Below are positions 14,570-22,704 of a stretch of DNA of 30,169 nt, one piece after another. Origin of the DNA: Poindextera sp035294785. Lineage in GTDB: Bacteria; Pseudomonadota; Alphaproteobacteria; Caulobacterales; Caulobacteraceae. The stretch lies in assembly GCA_035294785.1 (NCBI GenBank), contig DATGKF010000061.1:1-30169 (forward strand), written 5' to 3'. Both the position numbers and the translations under genes were made by a program. The notes below the pieces were generated by a model, which worked only from the letters and a program-made list of their open reading frames with translations, searched no databases and had not been told where the DNA came from. The stretch's first letter is position 1, and each line of letters starts with the position of its first letter.

Positions 14570-15483
14570 AGCGCGGCCGCTTCTTCCGCGTACCGGGCGT
14601 ACGAGTCCTTCAGCGTCGCGTGGTTCAGCAGCATCTCGGCCTTCAGCGTATTGCCGTCCGCGTCGAAGATGCGCGTGCGCACCCAATAGGACTCGGTGCG
14701 GCGGCTCTCCGAAAGCGCGGCGATCTCGCGGCGGATCAGGTAGTCCTCGCCCACGAACAGCGGGCCGTCGACCATGCGGATTTCCTGGTCGGCGAAGAGG
14801 CCGACGGCCGGCCCTTTGGTCGGGAAGCGCGCCTTGCCGCTGGTGTACTCGGCCAGCACGCTCACCATCTCCAGCGGGATGATCGCCCGCCCCCACGGCG
14901 ATGCGGTCGGGTCGGAGTACCAAGGCGAGGTCTCGGTGATGGCGGTCAGCTTCTGGGCCAGCGAGAAGGGATAGAGCGCGCCCATGTTCTGGTCGGGGTC
15001 CATGCGCACGGGCTCGTCCTCGGCGCCGGTCATGCCGACCTCGAGGTTCGCCAGGATCACCAGCTTCTCCGGCGGTCGCAGCGCCGCCATTCGCGCGCCG
15101 AGCAGCGTCTCGCCGTCGCCCAGGCTGGCGCTCGCCTCCAGCACCGGCGTTCCGTCGGCCTTTTCCGCCCAGGCGCGGGTCGTCGTAGCGCCGTCGCGCG
15201 GGATCTCGACGAAGGCGCGCGTCTCTTCGCCTTCGACGATCATGTTCTGGTAGTGGGCCGAGAGGCAGCCGCGCTCGAACCAGGCCTGGCCCCAGATGTG
15301 CGCCAGAAGCGGCGGGAAGAGGCTGAAATGGGTCGGCCCTTCTATCGGCCCGGCGCGGAAACCGAGCTTCTCGGCCATCGAGTCGTCGTGGATGGAGACG
15401 TGGCCGCCATATTCCTGCTCGGCCAGCATCTGCTTGGGCGCCCTCAGCGGGCCTTGCAGGATCAGCGGGGTGTCGAAGCTCAT
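14566..15483 (-). CDS. double-hotdog MaoC-like protein of unknown function
   Basis: A 305-residue protein that appears to hold two hotdog domains. The first has IHDDSMAEKLGFRAGPIEGPTH (31-52, in part), resembling the MaoC-type hydratase helix, and the second has PWGRAIIPLEMVSVLAEY (196-213), GLFADQEIRMVDGPLFVGE (228-246) and YWVRTRIFDADG (266-277). Family proteins hydrate enoyl-CoA or bind acyl-CoA. I do not see the full (R)-specific hydratase Asp-x5-His motif clearly, so activity is uncertain. The ATG at 15483 gives MSFDTPLILQG; a start 33 bases earlier would need an alanine-rich extension. It is 34 bases after grpB on the same strand, the last gene of the alaC-hom-glpX-grpB direction. Its stop overlaps that of the MoaD-like gene. 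Confidence 0.65.
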   Translation of the reverse strand: MSFDTPLILQGPLRAPKQMLAEQEYGGHVSIHDDSMAEKLGFRAGPIEGPTHFSLFPPLLAHIWGQAWFERGCLSAHYQNMIVEGEETRAFVEIPRDGATTTRAWAEKADGTPVLEASASLGDGETLLGARMAALRPPEKLVILANLEVGMTGAEDEPVRMDPDQNMGALYPFSLAQKLTAITETSPWYSDPTASPWGRAIIPLEMVSVLAEYTSGKARFPTKGPAVGLFADQEIRMVDGPLFVGEDYLIRREIAALSESRRTESYWVRTRIFDADGNTLKAEMLLNHATLKDSYARYAEEAAAL

Positions 15484-15517
15484 GGCGGCGGCCTCCGGGC
15501 TTGGCGCGGCCGCCACC

Positions 15518-16021
15518 CTAGCCCGCCAGCATCGTCAGGATGAAGTCCGTCTTCGCCTCCGTGTAGGCCTCGCGGTCGTCACGGAACCGGTCGGCCAGGC
15601 CGAGCTTGAGGTCGCGGTAAGCGTCTCGGACCGCCGGGTCGGCGCGCAGCCGGTCGCGGAACGCCAGCCGTTCGAGCCAGAGAGGGCTTCCGAACGGCAC
15701 GAGGTGCAGGTGATGGGTGCGCATCCGGTCGCTGGGCTTGCAGAACCAGTGCATCACCTCGCCTTTGTAGTCGAAGTGGCAGTAGCTGAGCGGAGTCAGC
15801 GCCTCGATGGCCGGGCGCGATGCGGCGAGGTCGGCGACCGCGCCCATGATGTCGATCACCGGCTTGGCCGGCAGGCCGGGGACGGCGGTGCTGCCGATGT
15901 GCTCGATCGGCCCGGCCAGCCAGGGCGCCAGCACCGCCGCCAGCACCGCGCGCTCGACCTCGAACATCGCCGGCCACGCGGGGTCGTAGGGCTCGATGAC
16001 GACCGGCGGCTGGCCGTGCAT
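15518..16021 (-). CDS. GrpB family protein (UPF0157)
   Basis: A 167-residue protein of the GrpB family, which has a nucleotidyltransferase-like fold. The signature HIGSTAVPGLPAKPVIDI occupies residues 41-58, and THHLHLVPFGS (102-112) is the second conserved element. PYDPAWPAMFEVE at the N-terminus (11-23) is also typical. The molecular role of most members is unknown; dephospho-CoA kinase fusions exist in other bacteria. The ATG follows the glpX stop by three bases, so the genes are co-transcribed and probably translationally coupled. Confidence 0.87.
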   Translation of the reverse strand: MHGQPPVVIEPYDPAWPAMFEVERAVLAAVLAPWLAGPIEHIGSTAVPGLPAKPVIDIMGAVADLAASRPAIEALTPLSYCHFDYKGEVMHWFCKPSDRMRTHHLHLVPFGSPLWLERLAFRDRLRADPAVRDAYRDLKLGLADRFRDDREAYTEAKTDFILTMLAG

Positions 16022-16024
16022 CGG

Positions 16025-16978
16025 CTAGAGCGGGCGGCGCATGCGCACCTGACGCACGGTGCGGCTGGCCGAGTTCATCACCAGCGAGTGGGTGTGCACC
16101 GCACCGTCTTCCTGGCGGACGCCGTCCAGCAGCGCGCCGTTGGTGACCCCGGTGGCGGCGAAGATTGCGTCGGCGCGGACGATCTCGCTCAACGGATAGA
16201 TGCGGTCGAAGTCGGTCACGCCGAGCCGCTCGGCGCGGGCGCGCTCGTCGGCGTTGCGGAACACGAGCCGGCCCTGGAACTGGCCGCCGACGCACTTCAG
16301 CGCCGCGCAGGCCAGCACGCCCTCGGGCGCGCCGCCCTGGCCGATGTAGAGGTCGATGCCGGTCTGCGGGTCGGTGGTGTTGATCACGCCAGCCACGTCG
16401 CCGTCGGTGATCAGGCAGACGCGCGCGCCGACGTCGCGCAAACCGGCGATGATCTCGGCGTGCCGCGGCCGGTCGAGGACGCAGACGGCGATTTCGGCCG
16501 GCTTAACGCCCTTGGCCTTGGCCAGCGCTTTGACGTTGTCCGCCGCCGGCGCGGCCAGATCGATCACCCCGTCGGCGTAGCCTGGCCCGCAGGCGATCTT
16601 GTCCATGTAGGTGTCCGGCGCGTTGAGCAGCGTCCCCTTCGGCGCCCAGGCCATCACCGCCAGCGCATTGGCCATCGCTTTCGCGGTCAGCGTCGTGCCC
16701 TCGAGGGGATCCAGGGCGATGTCGATCCTGGCGCCCTTCCCGCGACCCACCTTCTCGCCGATGTAGAGCATGGGCGCCTCGTCGCGCTCGCCTTCGCCGA
16801 TGACGATTTCGCCGTCGATGTCGAGGCCGTTGAGCGCATTGCGCATCGCGTCGACCGCGGCCTGGTCGGCGGCCATCTCGTCGCCGCGCCCGACCAGCGA
16901 CCAGGCGGCGATGGCGGCGGCCTCGGTCACCCGCACCGCCTCGAGAACGAGGCTGCGGTCGAGATCGGTCGCACTCAT
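16025..16978 (-). CDS. glpX: class II fructose-1,6-bisphosphatase
   Basis: A 317-residue metal-dependent phosphatase that removes the 1-phosphate of fructose 1,6-bisphosphate in gluconeogenesis. The GlpX-type motifs are GEGERDEAPML (residues 61-71), the lithium-sensitive phosphatase-type DPLEGTT (90-96) with metal ligands Asp90 and Glu93, DGDVAG near 192, and YIGQGGAPEGV near 211. The ATG at 16978 follows AGGAGGG at nine bases. It is 30 bases downstream of hom and 3 bases upstream of grpB, all on the minus strand. Some alphaproteobacterial members also act on sedoheptulose bisphosphate; nothing here distinguishes this. Confidence 0.95.
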   Translation of the reverse strand: MSATDLDRSLVLEAVRVTEAAAIAAWSLVGRGDEMAADQAAVDAMRNALNGLDIDGEIVIGEGERDEAPMLYIGEKVGRGKGARIDIALDPLEGTTLTAKAMANALAVMAWAPKGTLLNAPDTYMDKIACGPGYADGVIDLAAPAADNVKALAKAKGVKPAEIAVCVLDRPRHAEIIAGLRDVGARVCLITDGDVAGVINTTDPQTGIDLYIGQGGAPEGVLACAALKCVGGQFQGRLVFRNADERARAERLGVTDFDRIYPLSEIVRADAIFAATGVTNGALLDGVRQEDGAVHTHSLVMNSASRTVRQVRMRRPL

Positions 16979-17008
16979 GCCAAGGCCCTCCTGCCCTTTC
17001 CGCCCACT

Positions 17009-18298
17009 TCAGATGCGCGCGAGGCGCAGCATCCTGGGCGCCTCGAGGAGCGCCGGCAACGCGCCGATGCGGCGGACGGCCTCCAAGAGCGCCGACTCCG
17101 GCGTCGCATGGGTGGTTAGCACGATCGGCACGCCGCCCGCATCATGAACCGGCTTCTGCAGGAAGCTGTCGATGGAGACGTGCGCTTCGGCCAGTGTTTC
17201 GGTGATCGCGGCGATCACGCCCGGCTCGTCCTTGACCATCAGCCGAAGGTAGGCGCGCCCGCTCGCCTGCCGCGCGTCGACGCCCACGAACGGTTTCAGG
17301 CTGGCGGCCGGCGACTGGAACACGGGGCGCGCGGCGCCGGTCATCACGTCGGCGATGTCGGCGGCCACGGCCGCGGCGGTCGGTCCGCCGCCGGCGCCCG
17401 GGCCTTGGATGAAGATGCGCCCGATGCCGCGGCCTTCGATGAAGAGGGCGTTCAGCGGTCCCTTGGTCTCCGCCAGCGGATGGCCAAGCGGGACCAAGGC
17501 GGGCGTGACGCTGACCGCGATCCCCTCGCCGACCCGCACGGCTTGAGCGATCAGGCGGATGCGATAGCCGAGGTCGTGGGCCAGATGGATGTCGAGCAGC
17601 TCGACCTGGTCGATGACCTCGATCTGCGCGGCGGCGAAGTTTGGCGCGCAGCCGAACGCCAGAGCGGCCAGGATGGTGATCTTGTGGCCGGCGTCGAAGC
17701 CGCCGACGTCGGTGGTTGGGTCGGCCTCCGCGTAGCCAAGCCGCTGGGCCTCGGCGAGCACGTCGGCGAAGGCGCGGCCGGTCTCCTCCATCTGCGTCAG
17801 GATGTAGTTGCAGGTGCCATTGAGGATGCCGGCGACGGCCTCGACCTGGTCGCCGACCATGGCCTCGCGCAACATCTTCACCGCCGGCGTTCCGCCCATC
17901 ACCGCGGCCTCGAACAGGAGCGGCGCATTGTTGGCCTCCGCCAGAGCGGCAAGCTCGGCGCCGTGCACGGCGATCAGCGCCTTGTTGGCGGTCACGACCG
18001 GTTTGCCCAGCCGGAGCGCCGCTTCGACGGCAGCCTTCGCCGGCCCTTCCGAGCCGCCGATGAGCTCGACGAAGACGTCGTTGTCGGGCGAGGCGGCCAG
18101 CGCGACCGGGTCGTCCCACCAGGGCAGGTTCGAGATGTCGCCGGCCCGCGGCTTGCCGCGCGTTCGGGCGGAAACGCCGGAGATCGCCGCCGTGCGTCCC
18201 GCCGGCGCGAAATCCGGCCGCTCGCCGAGCAGCGTCAAGAGCGCGCCGCCGACGGAGCCCAGCCCGGCGATGCCGATACGCATACGTTCAGTCGCCAC
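17009..18298 (-). CDS. hom: homoserine dehydrogenase (with C-terminal ACT domain)
   Basis: A 429-residue enzyme that reduces aspartate semialdehyde to homoserine for threonine and methionine synthesis. The NAD(P) loop GLGSVG is at residues 12-17, VTANKALI at 102-109, NGTCNYILT at 160-168 and the catalytic EADPTTDVGGFDAGHK at 191-206. Residues 349-429 form an ACT domain (YLRLMVKDEPGVIAAITE), suggesting feedback by threonine as in many bacterial Hom proteins. The GTG at 18298 is supported by an AGGAG eight bases upstream, which overlaps the alaC stop (TAGGAG). An in-frame ATG five codons in (MRIGIAG) is the alternative start. Confidence 0.96.
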   Translation of the reverse strand: MATERMRIGIAGLGSVGGALLTLLGERPDFAPAGRTAAISGVSARTRGKPRAGDISNLPWWDDPVALAASPDNDVFVELIGGSEGPAKAAVEAALRLGKPVVTANKALIAVHGAELAALAEANNAPLLFEAAVMGGTPAVKMLREAMVGDQVEAVAGILNGTCNYILTQMEETGRAFADVLAEAQRLGYAEADPTTDVGGFDAGHKITILAALAFGCAPNFAAAQIEVIDQVELLDIHLAHDLGYRIRLIAQAVRVGEGIAVSVTPALVPLGHPLAETKGPLNALFIEGRGIGRIFIQGPGAGGGPTAAAVAADIADVMTGAARPVFQSPAASLKPFVGVDARQASGRAYLRLMVKDEPGVIAAITETLAEAHVSIDSFLQKPVHDAGGVPIVLTTHATPESALLEAVRRIGALPALLEAPRMLRLARI

Positions 18299-18309
18299 CG
18301 CCCGCTCTC

Positions 18310-19536
18310 CTATTGCGCCGGCTGGGGCGCGGCGGCGCGGGCGCGGCTCAGCGTCTGCCCCGCGCTCTGCAGGAACTTCCTGACGTTGCGCGCCGCCTGA
18401 CGAATGCGATGCTCGTTCTCGACCAGGCCGATGCGCACGAAGCCTTCGCCATACTCGCCGAAGCCGACGCCGGGCGCGACGGCCACGGCCGCCTCCTCGA
18501 TCAGCAGCTTGGAGAACAGCATCGAACCGGCCTCGCGGAAGGGCTCGGGCAGCGGCGCCCAGGCGAACATCGACGCCGGCGGCGATGGAATGTCCCAGCC
18601 GGCCCGGCGCATGGAGTCGACCAGCACGTCGCGGCGGCGCTTGTAGATCCCGCGGATCTCCTCGACGCAGTCCTGCGGGCCGTTCAGCGCCGCGGCCGCC
18701 GCCACCTGGATGGGCGTGAAAGCGCCGTAGTCCAGATAGGACTTCACCCTCGCGAGCGCCGCGCAGATGCGCGCGTTGCCGACCACCATGCCGACCCGCC
18801 AGCCGGCCATGGCGTATGTCTTCGAGAGCGAGTTCACCTCGACGGCGATGTCGCGCGCGCCGTCAACCTGAAGAAGGGATGGCGGCGGATTGTTTTCAAA
18901 GTAGATTTCCGAATACGCGATGTCGGAGAGGATCAGCATGTCGTGCTGCTTCGCCAGCGCCACGGCCTCCTTGTAGAAGTCGAGATCGACCCACTGCGCC
19001 GTCGGGTTGGAGGGGTAGCTGACGATCATCACCCGGGGCGGGGGCGAGGACGCCTTCACCGCCCGGCTGATGCCCGAGAGGTACTGCTCCGGCGAGAGCG
19101 CGGGCACGTGGCGGATCACGCCCTCGGCCATGATGAAGCCGTAGGCGTGGATCGGATAGGCGGGGTTCGGACAGATGACGACGTCGCCCGGCGCGGTCAG
19201 GGCCTGGGCCAGGTTGGCGAACCCCTCCTTCGACCCCAGCGTGGCGACGACCTCGGAGTCCGGGTCCAGCTTCACGCCGAAGCGGCGGCCGTAGTAGCCG
19301 GCCATGGCGCGGCGAAGGCCAATGATGCCCTTCGAGGCCGAATAGCGGTGCGTCTTGGGCTTCCTGACGGTCTCGATCAGCTTCTCGACGATGTGGTCCG
19401 GGGTCGGCATGTCGGGGTTGCCCATGCCGAAGTCGATGATGTCGATGCCCTGCGCGCGCAGGCGGGCCTTCAGGCTGTTGACCTCCTCGAAGATGTAGGG
19501 CGGCAACCGCCGGATGCGGTGGAATTCAGGGGTCAT
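18310..19536 (-). CDS. alaC: alanine/LL-diaminopimelate-type aminotransferase (AlaC-like)
   Basis: A 408-residue class I/II PLP aminotransferase. Landmarks are FGMGNPDMPTP (residues 36-46), YSASKGIIGLR (65-75), SYPSNPTAQ (173-181), SDIAYSEIYF (204-213) and the PLP lysine Lys239 in NSLSKTYAMAGWRVG. This pattern matches AlaC/YfdZ, which makes alanine from pyruvate, and related annotations read LL-diaminopimelate or aspartate aminotransferase; gene order next to hom does not decide between them. The ATG at 19536 has GAGGAGGG as its ribosome site, and this lies in a possible hairpin. It heads the probable alaC-hom-glpX-grpB-hotdog operon. The last dozen residues are a loose Ala/Pro-rich tail. Confidence 0.88.
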   Translation of the reverse strand: MTPEFHRIRRLPPYIFEEVNSLKARLRAQGIDIIDFGMGNPDMPTPDHIVEKLIETVRKPKTHRYSASKGIIGLRRAMAGYYGRRFGVKLDPDSEVVATLGSKEGFANLAQALTAPGDVVICPNPAYPIHAYGFIMAEGVIRHVPALSPEQYLSGISRAVKASSPPPRVMIVSYPSNPTAQWVDLDFYKEAVALAKQHDMLILSDIAYSEIYFENNPPPSLLQVDGARDIAVEVNSLSKTYAMAGWRVGMVVGNARICAALARVKSYLDYGAFTPIQVAAAAALNGPQDCVEEIRGIYKRRRDVLVDSMRRAGWDIPSPPASMFAWAPLPEPFREAGSMLFSKLLIEEAAVAVAPGVGFGEYGEGFVRIGLVENEHRIRQAARNVRKFLQSAGQTLSRARAAAPQPAQ

Positions 19537-19541
19537 GGGAT

Positions 19542-19560
19542 GGCCCTCCTCAGGGGGGCC
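19542..19560 (-). promoter_or_regulatory. potential hairpin sequestering the alaC ribosome-binding site
   Basis: The minus strand reads GGCCCCCCTGAGGAGGGCC immediately upstream of the alaC start. GGCCC pairs with GGGCC, then after one C-A mismatch CC pairs with GG, leaving a three-base loop. The ribosome site GAGGAGGG lies mostly in the 3' arm. It could damp translation of alaC, but only sequence symmetry supports this. Confidence 0.4.
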
Positions 19561-19631
19561 GTTCGTGAATCGCGTCTGGTCCTTGGGATGAATAGACGCG
19601 CCGTCGCGCCCATTCCAGGCTCAAGCCGGTC

Positions 19632-20111
19632 TTAAGGGTTCGGCCTCCGCGACCGCGACTTCGGCGGCGGAGGCGCGTTAGCTCGCGCGCCGTGCCCGGC
19701 CGCGAAAGCTTCGGCGGCGGCGGTGTCGTCGGCCGGGGGTGCGGCTTCGGCCAGCGGGATCTTGTCGCGCTGAGCCTGGGCGAACCCTTCGGTGTCCGCG
19801 AGCGTGAACGGGTGGTCGCGCACCTCGGCTTCGGTCGCGCGCTTTTCGTCGAGCGTCTCGCCAACCACCTGGCGCCACTCGTCCAACGTACGGACGTCCG
19901 TCGGCACGTTCGGGATCTGGGCGAAGGTCGGGAACGGCCCGGGCGCGCGGCCGGCCTGCTCGACCTCGCCGGCGACCGCCGAGCGCTGGTCGACGCCGCC
20001 TGGCAGGAAATAGTTGTTCTTGGCGAGGTCGACGCACCCGCCGAGCGCGAGCGCCGCCACGCCGATCATCAGCATCGGCCGAATCGTCTCGATGGCGGGT
20101 TTGACGTACAC
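19632..20111 (-). CDS. small lipoprotein of unknown function
   Basis: A 159-residue secreted protein with a lipobox: the hydrophobic run MLMIGVAALALGGC has LGGC with Cys26 as the lipidation site. The GTG at 20111 is kept because it provides Lys4 and Arg11 before the hydrophobic core; starting at the ATG 36 bases later would remove all positive charges. The mature part has FPTFAQIPNVPTDVRTLDEWRQVV (59-82, in part) and a C-terminal Ala/Pro-rich, then Arg/Lys/Pro-rich tail. I recall similar lipoproteins in related Caulobacterales genomes but no function. It is divergent from phaC with 105 bases between, and has no operon partner. Confidence 0.65.
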   Translation of the reverse strand: MYVKPAIETIRPMLMIGVAALALGGCVDLAKNNYFLPGGVDQRSAVAGEVEQAGRAPGPFPTFAQIPNVPTDVRTLDEWRQVVGETLDEKRATEAEVRDHPFTLADTEGFAQAQRDKIPLAEAAPPADDTAAAEAFAAGHGARANAPPPPKSRSRRPNP

Positions 20112-20216
20112 TTCGGTTCCGGGGTCTCTATTCGCCTTGCCAGCGCCTCATAGGCGATGACGCCGGTCAAAAAAAGGCGGGTCACGACGGGCCCGCTCGA
20201 GAGAACGGAGTTCGCG

Positions 20217-22163
20217 ATGGCCGAGACGGGGGCGAAGACGAGGGCCGCCCGCCCCAAACCCGCAGCGAAAGCGGCGAAGACAGCCGCCGCGAGCGCCAAG
20301 CCGAAGGCCGCTCCGCGGCCAGATGCCAAGCCGCCCGCGACCGCGGCGCCCGAGGCGAGCGCGAGCGCGAAGGCGTTCCTCGCGTTTGACTCCAGCCAGC
20401 GCGAGACGCTCGAGGCGCTATCGATGAACCTCGCCCGCGCGGCCCTGACCGCCCAGGGCGCGATCGCCGAAGCGGCGCTGCGCCAGGCCGACCGTCCGGC
20501 GGCGCTCAGTCCCGATCCCTTCCACGTCGCGCCGGCGATGACCGACGTCATCGGCCAGCTGGCCTCGCGGCCGGAAAAGATGATGCGGGCGCAGGCGGAC
20601 CTGTTCAGCCGCTATCTCGACCTCTGGCGAACGGCTAGCCGCAGGCTCGCGGGCGAGGCCGCTGACCCGGTGGTCGAGCCGGCGCGCGGCGACAAGCGCT
20701 TCGCCGACCCCGACTGGTCCGACAATCCGGTCTTCGACGTGATGAAGCAGTCTTACCTGCTGACGTCGAACTGGCTGAATGGGCTCGTCTCCGAGGTCGA
20801 GGACGTCGATCCGATGGCCAAGCGGCGGGTCGAGTTCTTCATGAAGATGCTCACCGACGCGTTTTCGCCCTCGAATTTCCTCGTCTCCAATCCGGCGGCG
20901 CTGCGGGAGGTGATCGCGACCAAGGGCGAGAGCCTGGTCAAGGGCATGGCGAACTTCGCCGGCGACCTCGAACGCGGCGGCGGGCAGCTGTCGATCAGCC
21001 AGACCGACTTCGCCCCGTTCAAGGTGGGCGAAAACATCGCCACCGCGCCGGGCAAGGTCGTGTTCGAGAACGAGCTTATCCAGCTCCTGCAGTTCGAGCC
21101 GACGACGAAAGAGGTCTACGAGATCCCGCTGCTGATCTTTCCGCCGTGGATCAACAAGTACTACATCCTCGACCTTCGCCCCGAGAACTCGATGATCCGC
21201 TGGCTGACAGGCCAGGGCTTCACCGTCTTCGTGGCGTCGTGGGTCAACCCGGACGAGACGCTCGCGACCAAAACGTTCACCGAGTACATGGCCGAGGGCA
21301 TCTACGCCGGCGTGCAGGCTGCCCTGAAGCAGGCCGGCGTCAGCCAGGTGAACACGGTCGGCTACTGCATCGGCGGCACGCTCCTGTCCTGCGCGCTCGC
21401 CCACATGGCGGCCAAGGGCGTCAAGCCGATCGCGTCCGCCACCTTTTTCGCCGCCCAGCAGGACTTCAGCGAGGCCGGCGACCTCCTGCTCTTCACCGAC
21501 GACGCCTGGATCGACGACGTCGAAAAGAAGATGGACGAGAGCGGCGGCGTGCTCTCCGGCCAGTCGATGGCCGACACCTTCAACGCCCTGCGCGCCAACG
21601 ACCTGATCTGGTCGTTCTTCGTCAACAACTACCTGATGGGCAAGGAGCCGCGGCCATTCGACCTGTTGTTCTGGAACGCCGATCAGACGCGCATGCCCAA
21701 GGCGCTGCACCTTTTTTACCTGCGCCAGTTCTACCGCGACAACAGGCTGGCCAAGGGCGAGCTCGAGTTGGGCGGCGTGCGGCTGGACCTTTCGAAGGTC
21801 AAGATCCCGATCTACGTCCAGTCGAGCAAGGAGGACCACATCGCCCCTTACCGCTCGGTCTACAAGGGCGCGCGGCTGTTCGGCGGCAAGACGCGGTTCA
21901 TGATGGCCGGGTCCGGCCACATCGCCGGCGTGATCAATGCGCCGGAGGCGAAAAAGTACCAGCACTGGACCAACGAGAAGCTGCCCGCGACGGTCGAAGA
22001 GTGGATCGCTGGGGCGAGCGAGCACCCCGGCTCCTGGTGGCCGGACTGGGCCGCCTGGCTGGCCGAACGCTCCGGCGGCAAGGTCGCCGCGCGCGACCCT
22101 TCGAAAGGCCCGTTGAAGCCGATCGAGGACGCGCCTGGCCGGTACGTCAAGGTCAAGTCATAA
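20217..22163 (+). CDS. phaC: class I poly(3-hydroxyalkanoate) synthase
   Basis: A 648-residue PHA polymerase that joins (R)-3-hydroxyacyl-CoA units on storage granules. The catalytic lipase-like box with cysteine, GYCIGGT, is at residues 382-388 (Cys384); Asp540 (SSKEDH) and His568 (GSGHIAG) complete the triad. The N-terminal PhaC domain covers about 55-300 with the ENELIQLLQF segment at 284-293, and WINKYYILDL (311-320) starts the core. Residues 1-52 are an unusual Lys/Ala/Pro-rich stretch. The ATG at 20217 is preferred for its CGGAG ribosome site; a start 60 bases upstream adds 20 residues. The end KVKS follows FERS-like tail residues. No PhaE or PhaR is beside it, which fits class I. It is divergent from the lipoprotein gene. 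Confidence 0.95.
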   Translation: MAETGAKTRAARPKPAAKAAKTAAASAKPKAAPRPDAKPPATAAPEASASAKAFLAFDSSQRETLEALSMNLARAALTAQGAIAEAALRQADRPAALSPDPFHVAPAMTDVIGQLASRPEKMMRAQADLFSRYLDLWRTASRRLAGEAADPVVEPARGDKRFADPDWSDNPVFDVMKQSYLLTSNWLNGLVSEVEDVDPMAKRRVEFFMKMLTDAFSPSNFLVSNPAALREVIATKGESLVKGMANFAGDLERGGGQLSISQTDFAPFKVGENIATAPGKVVFENELIQLLQFEPTTKEVYEIPLLIFPPWINKYYILDLRPENSMIRWLTGQGFTVFVASWVNPDETLATKTFTEYMAEGIYAGVQAALKQAGVSQVNTVGYCIGGTLLSCALAHMAAKGVKPIASATFFAAQQDFSEAGDLLLFTDDAWIDDVEKKMDESGGVLSGQSMADTFNALRANDLIWSFFVNNYLMGKEPRPFDLLFWNADQTRMPKALHLFYLRQFYRDNRLAKGELELGGVRLDLSKVKIPIYVQSSKEDHIAPYRSVYKGARLFGGKTRFMMAGSGHIAGVINAPEAKKYQHWTNEKLPATVEEWIAGASEHPGSWWPDWAAWLAERSGGKVAARDPSKGPLKPIEDAPGRYVKVKS

Positions 22164-22198
22164 GCGTTTGAACAAACAGGCGTAGCGGGGGGCGTTGG

Positions 22199-22684
22199 AT
22201 GGCGTACTTGGATCGCGTGTTGCAGCCCGGCGAGACCGTGCTGATGCGGGGCCGGCTGCACTGGTACGTCTACGTTCCGCCGATGTTCGGCCTGCTCCTG
22301 GCGCTCGCCGTCGTGATCGCGACCTTCGTCTTCTTGCCCAAGAGCCAATTGGCCTGGGGCGCGTATGGCCTCGCCGCTCTCATCGCCCTTGTCTCGCTGG
22401 TCGCCTTGCTCGGCCGGATGATCCGCGTGGCGACGACGGAATTCGGCGTCACCGACCATCGCGTCATCGTCAAGCACGGGATCGTCTCGCTGCACACGAT
22501 CGAGATGAACGTCGACAAGATCGAAAGTGTCGACGTCGATCAGGGCCTGATGGGGCGCATCTTCAACTTCGGCGTCGTGACCATCCACGGGGTTGGCGCG
22601 CGCTGGGATCCCATCACCGGCATCGCCAACCCGCTGGCGTTTCGCAACGCCATCACCACGCGCGCGCAGCAAGCCGCGACCTGA
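22199..22684 (+). CDS. PH-domain membrane protein (YdbS/bPH2-like)
   Basis: A 161-residue protein with LQPGETVLMRGRLHW (residues 8-22), two predicted membrane helices at about 24-46 and 53-73, and a cytoplasmic bacterial PH domain from about 77 to 150. The PH part shows EFGVTDHRVIVKHGIVS (81-97), a pattern I associate with bPH2, and KIESVDVDQGLMGRIFNFG (107-125). Function of this family is mostly unknown; it may anchor or sense the membrane. The start is 35 bases after phaC and the stop 20 bases before the peptidase gene, all on the plus strand, so it may be co-transcribed with phaC. Confidence 0.82.
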   Translation: MAYLDRVLQPGETVLMRGRLHWYVYVPPMFGLLLALAVVIATFVFLPKSQLAWGAYGLAALIALVSLVALLGRMIRVATTEFGVTDHRVIVKHGIVSLHTIEMNVDKIESVDVDQGLMGRIFNFGVVTIHGVGARWDPITGIANPLAFRNAITTRAQQAAT

Positions 22685-22704
22685 CTTCGCTGGAGTAAGA
22701 ACGT

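Noticed and set aside
15296..17119. Plus-strand open frame of 607 codons
   Set aside because: It runs antisense to the hotdog, grpB and glpX genes and has shadow-like composition.
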